From the NCBI GenBank assembly GCA_022447185.1, contig JAKVAY010000071.1, positions 1-39,656 on the forward strand: a DNA stretch of 39,656 nucleotides. The letters run 5' to 3'. Both the position numbers and the translations under genes were made by a program. The number at the start of each line of letters is the position of its first letter. Position 1 is the stretch's first letter. The stretch comes from Fuerstiella sp. (lineage in GTDB: Bacteria; Planctomycetota; Planctomycetia; Planctomycetales; Planctomycetaceae). Below, one piece after another: positions 9,609-17,172 of this stretch. Below the pieces are notes generated by a model, which was not told where the DNA came from, did no database searches, and saw only the letters and a list, made by a program, of their open reading frames with translations.

Positions 9609-12593
9609 ATGTCACAGACCTGGCGGTTGGCGTTGTGCCTTTCCATTGCAAGTTTCTCTCTTCAGTTGAAGGCTAACGACCATCTGGTTGAAGACGCACT
9701 GTCGGTGGTCACAGGTGATCGGGGAGTTGTGGCAGTTCTGGGACTTCCGTCGGACGACGCTCGGTTTGTGACTCAACTGGCCACTGATCGCGAACTGACG
9801 ATTTACTTTCAGGCAGAGACTTCGGCGCAGGCCAGTGCTGTTCAAAAGCTGGCGGACGAAGCCGGTCTGCTGGGCCGACGTGTGTTCGTGGAGGTCGGCG
9901 ACCTGAATTCCATTCACCTGTCTCACAATCTGGCTGACGCGGTGATCGTGGACCAGTCTGTGGTGGACCAAACTTCGGAGGAAGAGGTGCTGCGGGTCCT
10001 CAACCCGAATTCTATCGCACTGATGGGAGATCGGCGGCTGACCAAAGATGTACCGAACGGGTCAGATAACTGGAGCCATCCCTACCATGGTCCGGATAAC
10101 AATCCTCAGTCACAGGACCAGCAGGTGCGGGGCAATTTTCAGACTCAGTTCATTGGGACTCCAAAATTCAGCCCGATGCCGGAACAAAGTGTGATTGCCG
10201 GAGGTCGAATCTATAAGGCGATGGGACATATCGCCCACAAAGCCAACCAGAATGAGATGCTCAACACTCTTCTGTGCATCAACGCCTGGAATGGAACCAT
10301 TCAGTGGAAGCGGACCCTGACGGAAGGATTTCTGATCCATCGAAACACGATGGTGGCCGCGAACGATGCACTGTACATGGGTGACCATGAGTCCTGTAAA
10401 GTGATTGACCGGGACACCGGACAGGTTCGTCGTGAAATCAGGATCCCGAAAGAAATCAGTGATGGTCCGGTCTGGAAGTGGATGGCCCTGCAGGACGACA
10501 TTTTGTTCGCGCTTGTTGGAAACCTGGAAGTCAAAGTTGAGACGATGCGTTCCAATCGCCCCGGTCTCGGCCACTGGCCCTGGGGGATGTGGAAAGGGCA
10601 CGACTACACCGATCCACGCACCGCATTTGGATATGGAAGAACGATGGTCGCAATCGATCGGACCACCGGTGAGATTCTGTGGCATTATCGGGACGAGGAG
10701 TTTCTGGATGCGCGCGCGGTCTGCATGAAGAACGGAAAGATTTTCTGTTTTTGTGCGGAGAGATTTCTTGCGTGCATCGATGCGACCAACGGGGAATTGC
10801 TGTGGAAGAATTCCGACAGCGATTTGCTCGAGGCGGTCGGCCCCAACGAACGTGCTCAGCACTACATCACGGGCTATGCAACGACGTGCTACATGAAGTG
10901 CACAGACGACCATATATTCTTCGCGGGTCCCCAGCGTAAGAAGATGGTAGCGGCCTCAACACGCGACGGCAGTCTGCAATGGACCCACGATGTTGGAAAT
11001 CTACAACTGGTTCTGCGTGAGGACGCTGTCTATGCCGCCGGACCTCAGAGAACAACCGGCGTACAGCTGGACCATGATACCGGTACAGTGCTGTCCAGTT
11101 TCCCCGGTCGCCGAGCCTGCACACGTGCTACGGGTTGTGTGGACAGCATCTTCTTTCGTGCCTCCGGGGGAACAGTCCGCCTGATGACAGAGGAAAATCG
11201 GGCGGAGCACATTTCACCGATGAGACCTCCGTGTCAGGACGGCGTGCTCGTGTCGAACGGCCATCTCTATTGGGGACCGTGGATGTGCGGGTGTCAGCTC
11301 TCACTGTATGGAAACATTGGACTGCGACCTATCGGCGATGATACGGTCAGCCGAACGAACGACACCGCTGTCGAACAGGAATCACTTGTTGTTCATTCGG
11401 ACATCGCGGTCTCAACAAGTCTTCCGGTGAAGTCGACGGACTGGCTGGCGTATCGAGGTGGCAACGACCGAGCCGATACAACCAACGCAGGTTTACCACA
11501 GTCCGTTGATCACGCCTGGACTGTTTCTGTTGTGAAGAACGAGCTGCCTACGGCTCCGGTTGCAGCCGGGAACCAGGTCTTCGTGGCAGATCGCACGGGT
11601 GCTGTCCGTGCATACGATTCTGATGGTAATGAAAAATGGAAATCATACACCAATGGCGCTGTCTACTATCCACCATCGGTTGCTCATGATCGTGTGTTCG
11701 TGGGATCGGCGGATGGCCGCGTATACGCATTTGAAGCCGCTACCGGACGACTGTTGTGGACGTACCGTGTTGCTCCACAGGATCGACGAATTCCTGTCTT
11801 CGGCAAACTGGTGTCGCGCTGGCCGGTGGCGGGAGGAGTGGTGGTTCAGGATGGAACCGTCTATGCGGCCGCCGGTATCACTCATTATGACGGCACCTAC
11901 ATCGTGGCTCTTGATGCTGTCACCGGAAGCCTGAAAGCACGCAACGACGGATCGGGAGTGCTGTCAGAGTCGGTCAACAGTGGTGTGAGTATGCAGGGTA
12001 ATTTGATGATCGTGGACAATGAACTGAGATTTCTGGGTGGTGGGGTCTACGAAACGGCCCGTTTCGACCTGCAAACGCTAAAATGCAGAAATGAAGCCAA
12101 ACATCAGGTGACGTCGCAGTACCGAACAGCGTTCTATCCGTGGTATCCTGCGTATGGCAAATACGTGTCACTGGAACACAAGTGCGGGGACGGAAACACG
12201 TTGTGCCACGATGCCAGCTACGAAGGCAGCATATTTGGCAACCTGAGCCTGGAGACTCCTTTACCATCCGGCACGGAGCGAATTAACAAGGACGCGGCGC
12301 GCGACTTTCTTCGTCGTCGCGGCAAAGAAGAAAATCAACCGCAGCATGTGTGGAGAGACAATCAGGATCGACGGTTTACCAGTTTTGTGGTGACACAGGA
12401 ACAGCTTCTGGCAACCGGACATTCAGAAACAACACCGGACAAACCATTCCTTGCGGCAATCAGCATTGCGGATGGCAATGAACTGTGGAAGAAGGATCTC
12501 CCCGCTGACGCAGTGAAAGGAGGCACAGCCGTGGATTCCACCGGTCGAGTCTTCGTGACTTTGGAAGACGGCCAATTGATGTGCTTCAAATAG
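9609..12593 (+). CDS. Secreted PQQ-like beta-propeller protein with a Rossmann-like N-terminal domain
   Basis: From the ATG at 9609 this is a 994-residue exported protein with a signal peptide (WRLALCLSIASFSLQLKA). The bulk is built of PQQ/BamB-type propeller blades, visible as repeated 'A-x-D-x-x-T-G-x-x-x-W' units: MVAIDRTTGEILWHY, ACIDATNGELLWKN, YAFEAATGRLLWTY, VALDAVTGSLKA, AAISIADGNELWKK. Between the signal peptide and the first blade, residues about 25-140 alternate strands and helices and contain EVLRVLNPNSIALM, which recalls the end of a class I methyltransferase fold, but without a recognisable SAM-binding glycine motif. No PQQ-dehydrogenase active-site residues are apparent, so the propeller is probably structural or ligand-binding rather than a quinoprotein dehydrogenase. 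The true substrate or partner is unknown. Confidence 0.85.
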   Translation: MSQTWRLALCLSIASFSLQLKANDHLVEDALSVVTGDRGVVAVLGLPSDDARFVTQLATDRELTIYFQAETSAQASAVQKLADEAGLLGRRVFVEVGDLNSIHLSHNLADAVIVDQSVVDQTSEEEVLRVLNPNSIALMGDRRLTKDVPNGSDNWSHPYHGPDNNPQSQDQQVRGNFQTQFIGTPKFSPMPEQSVIAGGRIYKAMGHIAHKANQNEMLNTLLCINAWNGTIQWKRTLTEGFLIHRNTMVAANDALYMGDHESCKVIDRDTGQVRREIRIPKEISDGPVWKWMALQDDILFALVGNLEVKVETMRSNRPGLGHWPWGMWKGHDYTDPRTAFGYGRTMVAIDRTTGEILWHYRDEEFLDARAVCMKNGKIFCFCAERFLACIDATNGELLWKNSDSDLLEAVGPNERAQHYITGYATTCYMKCTDDHIFFAGPQRKKMVAASTRDGSLQWTHDVGNLQLVLREDAVYAAGPQRTTGVQLDHDTGTVLSSFPGRRACTRATGCVDSIFFRASGGTVRLMTEENRAEHISPMRPPCQDGVLVSNGHLYWGPWMCGCQLSLYGNIGLRPIGDDTVSRTNDTAVEQESLVVHSDIAVSTSLPVKSTDWLAYRGGNDRADTTNAGLPQSVDHAWTVSVVKNELPTAPVAAGNQVFVADRTGAVRAYDSDGNEKWKSYTNGAVYYPPSVAHDRVFVGSADGRVYAFEAATGRLLWTYRVAPQDRRIPVFGKLVSRWPVAGGVVVQDGTVYAAAGITHYDGTYIVALDAVTGSLKARNDGSGVLSESVNSGVSMQGNLMIVDNELRFLGGGVYETARFDLQTLKCRNEAKHQVTSQYRTAFYPWYPAYGKYVSLEHKCGDGNTLCHDASYEGSIFGNLSLETPLPSGTERINKDAARDFLRRRGKEENQPQHVWRDNQDRRFTSFVVTQEQLLATGHSETTPDKPFLAAISIADGNELWKKDLPADAVKGGTAVDSTGRVFVTLEDGQLMCFK

Positions 12594-12891
12594 CCCAGCC
12601 TGGGTTATTCAAGGTTCACGCACGACAGCGGAACTGGATCCAGAGCCGGTCTCCGCTCGTCTCATCTCATGCATAAAACGGGACAACCTCACATCCGTCG
12701 TTTGAGCACTGCATCAAAATAAACTGCCGCAACCGATCTCAGAGAACCCCGTTTTTTTTTTAAACCGTTCATGGGCAGAACGTTCGTACATCGCCGAAAC
12801 GTATGAGGTGTCAAGCTGTATTGCGGGATACTGTCTGTCCGCAACTTCACGTGAGCACCATATTGAAGAGCCATGCTGAGGCAATCGGAAA
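12594..12891. other. Convergent intergenic region
   Basis: This spacer lies between the convergent propeller gene and the lipoprotein gene. It contains a run of ten T at 12752-12761, but no GC-rich hairpin precedes it on either strand, so I do not call a rho-independent terminator. At the propeller stop codon a short stem (CCCA, loop GCC, TGGG) can form but is weak. I see no coding sequence. Confidence 0.4.
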
Positions 12892-13299
12892 TTATAAGTG
12901 TTCTGCAATCTCGATATCGATCCTGTTGACTCCTGATTTGATCTGGATCGCCACCGGCGTCGTCGTAATATTTCCAAATGTTGGCGGAATTTGGGGGCCA
13001 CCCGTCGTGTCTTCGTAGTTTGTCATCACGACCTTATGGGTGGCAGGCTGAGCACCATCTCCGATTCCATAGGTCGACAGCGTGTACTCGCCATCGACGA
13101 TCTGACCAGAGGAGTTCTTCATCGGAATTCCCTCAGGGAGATCCTGGGGAAATGTGATAATCTCTCCTTTTCCAATCGGCTTACCGTCAAAAGTCACTCT
13201 TCCGGAAACCTGTGCGGTCTCCGGACCGCAACCGGAAACCAGGAGCAGGCCAAACGCCACGAAACATACTGAACTGTATCTGAAGTCGCTTGTTTTCAT
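12892..13299 (-). CDS. Small planctomycete lipoprotein with Ig-like/carboxypeptidase-regulatory fold
   Basis: From the ATG at 13299 this is a 135-residue lipoprotein. The signal peptide ends in a lipobox, LLLVSGC, with Cys24 as the expected lipidation site. The mature part begins with VSGRVTFDGKPIGKGEI, a motif seen in the many small planctomycete lipoproteins with a carboxypeptidase-regulatory-like beta-sandwich, and ends with a strand pattern (VAIQIKSGVNRIDIEI) of the same kind. Such proteins are very numerous in planctomycetes and have no assigned function. A surface or periplasmic structural role is the usual inference. A GTG at 13311 would add four residues; the ATG is preferred. The gene lies 146 nt downstream of the benzoylformate-decarboxylase-like gene on the same strand. 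Confidence 0.8.
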   Translation of the reverse strand: MKTSDFRYSSVCFVAFGLLLVSGCGPETAQVSGRVTFDGKPIGKGEIITFPQDLPEGIPMKNSSGQIVDGEYTLSTYGIGDGAQPATHKVVMTNYEDTTGGPQIPPTFGNITTTPVAIQIKSGVNRIDIEIAEHL

Positions 13300-13444
13300 C
13301 TGTCTGCCCACAAAAAATCAAAGTTTGTCAACGCAACCAGAACTGAAACGAAAAACAGTACAGAATCCGGACTGTCGAAGGGTCACACAACAACCGCAAC
13401 AACAATGTGGCCAAGCTCCTGAAAGTTGTCAGGTCTATCAAATG

Positions 13445-15148
13445 TTAATCACCGTAATTGAGCCTGCATCCGAGGTCCCTGCTGACATCAACGTCCAAAA
13501 GGATCGGCTTGTCAGAATTGATCGCCTGAGTGAGTTGTTCGCTCAGCTGGTCCGGTTCGGTGATTCTGTGTGCTTCAACGCCAAGTGACTGAGCCAGCGA
13601 TACGAAATCAATTTCGGGTCCCACCAGGTCCATTCCTTCGAACTGACGCTGACCAGCCGAAGGCAGCTGCATTCCCTGGGCGCCAATCTTAAGAATGTGA
13701 TACTGGGCATTGTTACAGATGACGAACGAAACAGGCACGTTGTATCTCGCAGCTGACCACAGTCCCTGGATTCCATACAAAGCCGCACCATCCCCGATGA
13801 TCCCCACCACCGGCCGATCCGGCCAGGCCATCTGAGTTCCAATAGCAACGTTAAGCCCCCAGCCGAGCCCCCAGCCTCGATGTCCAAAATAACCAGTCGT
13901 ATTCCTGAGAGCCCCAAGTCGCTCAATCGTTGTGTTGGTTGTTGTCACCGCTTCTTCGACGATTGCAACGTTGTCCGGAAGTACTCGTGCAATGCTGTCC
14001 ATCACACACAGCGGGGTCATTGGTCGAACGTGCCGTTGCTGATCGATTTCGTGCCGCAAACGGTTTCGGACGTCGTGGTGATGACTGGCCAGTGAATCAG
14101 AACGTTGACGAACAACGGCTTTCAGTTCATCGGTCATCCGCGATTCCACTTCTCTGGTCAATTCCTCCAGGCTGACTTTTGTGTGTCCCCAGATCCCGAT
14201 ATCAACCGGAAAATTCTTGCCCAGCTGTACGGGGTCTTCATCGATCTGAATCACCCTGAGATGTTCCGGCACGGCCAGATCAGGTTCGAAGTAAACGTAC
14301 AATCGAAACAGATCCATGCCCGTGACGATGATCAAATCGTGACATTCCAGCCGCTGATGAATTTCAGGTGCCCAAAGAGGGAGTCCCTGTCCATAGAGGG
14401 AATGGTTGCTGGGGAAAGGACTGCGTCCATGCGTTGTTCCCGGTTCACTGACGACGGCAACGCCGACCGTTTCGGCCAGCTTGACCAGCGCGTCATTGGC
14501 GCCACGGTCCGTCACTCGACTACCAGCAATGATCAATGGGTTTTGTGCCGCCAGAATCATCTCCGCCGCGGATGTGACTGCCTGCTGCGGTGGACGAATC
14601 AGTGGATTGGGAATTGAGATCGGAGTGACATTCAGGGATTCTGCACATTCCATTTGCAGGTCCACTGGCAGCGACAGAAAGACCGGCCCGGTTGGCGGAG
14701 AGAGTGCAATCCGGACAGCCCGCTGAACAGCACCCGGTAAATCCTCAATTCGATTGACCTCGAAAGACCATTTTGTCCACGGCTGAGTCACAGCAACCAT
14801 CTCACCTCCCAGGATCGGTTCGCTGAATCCAAGTCGACGGTCCTGTTGCCCCGCTGTCACCAGTATGGGTGTACCTTCCCGGTAAGCGTTGTAGAGCATG
14901 CCCATGGCATTACCGAGACCGGGACAGACGTGGACGTTCACCACAGACAACTTTCCCGAAGCCATGCTGTAGCCATCAGCCATCGCCATCACAGGGATTT
15001 CCTGAAGTCCCAGGATGTACCTGAATCGATCGTCGGAAACGAGAGCATCGTTCAGCGGTAACTCTGTAGACCCCGGATTGCCAAAGATTCGATCCACACC
15101 GAATTCTGCCAGCATGTCCAGGAAAACGTGGATACCGGTGGTGCTCAT
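13445..15148 (-). CDS. Benzoylformate-decarboxylase-like ThDP enzyme
   Basis: This is a 567-residue ThDP enzyme that aligns well with benzoylformate decarboxylase (BFD). Matching features are FGNPGSTELP with Ser27 (BFD Ser26), the catalytic Glu50 in LQE (BFD Glu47), His73 in NVHVCPGLGNAMG (BFD His70), and the TKWSFE and GPVFLSLPVD blocks. The PP domain has GDG at 452-454 and NN at 479-480. The residue aligned with BFD His281 is Tyr284 (FRLYVYF against FRYHQY), so the second catalytic His is not conserved. The frame is open to 15262, but the ATG at 15148 gives the family's N-terminus (STTGIHVFLDML). The reaction is probably non-oxidative decarboxylation or carboligation of a 2-keto acid. Phenylglyoxylate as substrate is not established, and no mandelate-pathway genes are nearby. 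Confidence 0.85.
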   Translation of the reverse strand: MSTTGIHVFLDMLAEFGVDRIFGNPGSTELPLNDALVSDDRFRYILGLQEIPVMAMADGYSMASGKLSVVNVHVCPGLGNAMGMLYNAYREGTPILVTAGQQDRRLGFSEPILGGEMVAVTQPWTKWSFEVNRIEDLPGAVQRAVRIALSPPTGPVFLSLPVDLQMECAESLNVTPISIPNPLIRPPQQAVTSAAEMILAAQNPLIIAGSRVTDRGANDALVKLAETVGVAVVSEPGTTHGRSPFPSNHSLYGQGLPLWAPEIHQRLECHDLIIVTGMDLFRLYVYFEPDLAVPEHLRVIQIDEDPVQLGKNFPVDIGIWGHTKVSLEELTREVESRMTDELKAVVRQRSDSLASHHHDVRNRLRHEIDQQRHVRPMTPLCVMDSIARVLPDNVAIVEEAVTTTNTTIERLGALRNTTGYFGHRGWGLGWGLNVAIGTQMAWPDRPVVGIIGDGAALYGIQGLWSAARYNVPVSFVICNNAQYHILKIGAQGMQLPSAGQRQFEGMDLVGPEIDFVSLAQSLGVEAHRITEPDQLSEQLTQAINSDKPILLDVDVSRDLGCRLNYGD

Positions 15149-15379
15149 GTTGTCTTGATGCTTAAGAAAGCAAGGCGAGGGACCGCACGACGATGGCTGC
15201 CAAGTATCCGACCCATCGCTGGTATTTGCAAGCTGGACAAAACCACACAAGTGTCTCAGCAATCACGTTCTGACAATGAACAAGTCAATGCTGTGTGGAG
15301 CAGATCTGCCGTGATGATCTGTGTGATTAAGACCAATAAGAAGAGGCGTTCTAATGAGAAAAGAGGTAGTCCACACCAA

Positions 15380-15529
15380 TTACGCCCGCCGCGTTTCCGG
15401 AGGGATGAATTCGATCCAGGTGTGTCGCAGGTACATCACCAGCAGACGGCCTGTCTGGTTCAATTCCGGAATCGTCAGAGCCCCCTCGACCAGGTTACCG
15501 GAGGCTGGAGCGGCGCGTTGCTCTGTGAT
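15380..15529 (-). pseudogene. Possible 3' remnant of a gene
   Basis: Forty-nine sense codons run from just after a TAA stop to a TAA at 15380-15382. The reading ends RLLVMYLRHTWIEFIPPE-TRRA-stop and looks like an ordinary soluble-protein C-terminus, with codon use like the flanking genes. There is no ATG, GTG or TTG near its beginning, so it cannot be a complete gene with a normal start. I do not recognise the family. It could be a chance open frame. Confidence 0.2.
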
Positions 15530-15777
15530 TTATCGTTGTCGGCACGTTCGTCAGCTTATACTTGACTCTGTTTACCACCATCGCCGGGTTCGCCATCACC
15601 GCCGGCCAGTCGAAAATACTGACGGACTTTCTGTCGGTCAACGGTCATATTCAGGTGATGACAGTCCACAATCATCTGTCCTGGATGAAGGGACTAGGCA
15701 TCGACCTGCCCTGTGTTTCGCTTGCCCTGTCCGCTCTGATTGCGGGTCCCACGAAGGTGGAAACCATTGACGGGTGA
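15529..15777 (+). pseudogene. Possible remnant of a membrane-protein gene
   Basis: The open stretch follows a TGA at 15526-15528 and ends with TGA at 15775-15777. It begins with a hydrophobic, membrane-like run (FIVVGTFVSLYLTLFTTIAG) and contains a second hydrophobic segment near its end (VSLALSALIAG). Third codon positions are rich in G and C, as in real genes here. The only start inside is a TTG at 15562, which would cut into the first hydrophobic segment. This fits a decayed fragment better than an intact small gene. The family is not recognised. Confidence 0.2.
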
Positions 15778-16011
15778 ATTCAGGCAGTTACTCTGCCGAT
15801 CGTCGGACCCGCAGTCGTATTCCTCCGGCAATATCACCGTAAGGACCAGAGGATCACTCCGCACTTGCAATGCAGGACATTTTCTTGAGGTTTCTGTCGG
15901 CGTGCCGGTTATTGCACTGTGTACAGGGTGTCTTTCCAGCTCAATAAGCGGTCGAGCGAGATCCGAACATCACTGAGCGAGCACTCTGGGGCTCTCAAGT
16001 CGTTAGAGCTC

Positions 16012-16040
16012 TGTTCCAGGAAGCGACACTTCCTGGAACA
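16012..16040. repeat. Perfect 12-bp inverted repeat (hairpin)
   Basis: The arms TGTTCCAGGAAG (16012-16023) and CTTCCTGGAACA (16029-16040) are exact reverse complements around a 5-nt loop, CGACA. No T tract follows on either strand, so it is not a canonical intrinsic terminator. It lies 234 nt upstream of the ABC ATPase start and could be an operator or an RNA hairpin in its leader. Confidence 0.6.
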
Positions 16041-16273
16041 TCTGTGTTGGAACTCTTGATTAGCGTGAGGTCCTGATCAATACTTCGCGAATCTGTGATT
16101 TTTTTGCCGGACTAGGCGATGTCCGGCAACGGACGGACCGGGGTCCGGGGATCAAACGATGGTTCCACGGTCCGACTGACTGGACGAAATGACCGTAAAT
16201 GGCTGACGACTGTTCTAAGTCCAGCCTGCTCGTGTGTGTACTTCCGTGGTTTTGTAGTGAGGTATGCTGTCAA

Positions 16274-17020
16274 ATGGCTGAAAATAACGGCCAGCCGATG
16301 ATCGAAGCTCAGGGCCTTAGCAAGTTCTACGGCAACTTTGCCGCCGCCAATGAGGTGACATTTTCCGTTCCCAGGGCACAGGTCTGTGCCTTTCTGGGAC
16401 CAAACGGCGCTGGAAAATCAACGACGATGAAGATGTTGACCGGTTTCCTGGCGCCCAGCCAGGGCAGAGCCAGCATAGGCGGACACAACGTAGCCACGGA
16501 ACGGCTTAAGGCCTCTGAAATGCTGGGTTATTTGCCGGAAAACGGGCCGCTATACACCGAAATGACGCCGGAAAGCTTTCTGAAGTATGTAGGCGATACT
16601 CGAATGATGTCGGGGCCACGACTTCGGGAACGAATGACATTTGTAGCTCAGCAGTGTGGTCTCGGAGAGGTCTGGGGCAAGGCCATCGGCAAATTGTCTC
16701 GGGGATATCGCCAACGTGTCGGAATGGCTCAGGCGCTGCTGCACGACCCGGACGTACTGGTGCTTGACGAACCTACCAGCGGCTTGGATCCAAATCAGGT
16801 CCGAGGTGTTCGTGATCTGATTCGCAGCATTGGAGAAACGAAAACGGTTCTGTTGTCGACTCACATTCTTCAGGAAGTTCAAGCGGTTTGTGGTCGAGTG
16901 ATTCTGATCAACAATGGCCGTATCGTGTTTGATGGTCCAACCAGTGAACTGGGCACTGAAGGATCGGCTATGGAAAAAAAGTTCCACGAACTCACCGGAG
17001 ACAATCCGACGGCTGCGTAA
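16274..17020 (+). CDS. ABC transporter ATP-binding protein, GldA-like
   Basis: This is a 248-residue ABC ATPase. It has Walker A GPNGAGKST at 42-50, a Q-loop region near GYLPENGPLY, the signature LSRGY at 141-145 (the LSKGY-like variant common in GldA/NatA-type ATPases), Walker B VLVLDEP with Asp165-Glu166, and the H-loop His in LLSTHILQE. The C-terminal GRIVFDGP segment is also typical of the subfamily. The frame is open to 16199, but the ATG at 16274 gives the usual short N-terminus. The next gene, 152 nt on, encodes the matching permease fused to a GldG-like protein, so this ATPase very probably drives that exporter. In Bacteroidetes the homologues GldA, GldF and GldG are accessory to gliding. 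Outside them the exported substrate is unknown. Confidence 0.9.
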   Translation: MAENNGQPMIEAQGLSKFYGNFAAANEVTFSVPRAQVCAFLGPNGAGKSTTMKMLTGFLAPSQGRASIGGHNVATERLKASEMLGYLPENGPLYTEMTPESFLKYVGDTRMMSGPRLRERMTFVAQQCGLGEVWGKAIGKLSRGYRQRVGMAQALLHDPDVLVLDEPTSGLDPNQVRGVRDLIRSIGETKTVLLSTHILQEVQAVCGRVILINNGRIVFDGPTSELGTEGSAMEKKFHELTGDNPTAA

Positions 17021-17172
17021 CACGCAGCACCACTTGTTGTCATCGCCGGAAGACGACCATGACCGCCGTGCGGATTTCCGAGCTGTGACCCACCGTTTTT
17101 TATTTGATCCTTCCCCAACGGTTCTGTGACTTGAACCGCTCTTAGCAATAGATTCATCGAGGACATCCAACC

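Larger units (their letters stand above)
15149..16273. other. 1.1-kb intergenic region without an intact gene
   Basis: This gap lies between the divergent BFD-like gene and the ABC ATPase gene. No open frame in it has both a good start and a recognisable protein. Two short stretches look coding by composition: minus strand 15380-15529 and plus strand 15529-15777. They meet tail to head and neither has a convincing start. A perfect 12-bp inverted repeat lies at 16012-16040. Promoters for both flanking genes must also be here, though none is clear. The region may be the remains of one or two deleted genes. Confidence 0.4.

Noticed and set aside
10110..10913. Long minus-strand open frame (267 codons) opposite the propeller gene
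   Set aside because: It lies wholly antisense to a gene with clear domains, and its translation has no recognisable motif.
12752..12761. T10 tract as an intrinsic terminator of the propeller gene
   Set aside because: No GC-rich hairpin directly precedes it on either strand.
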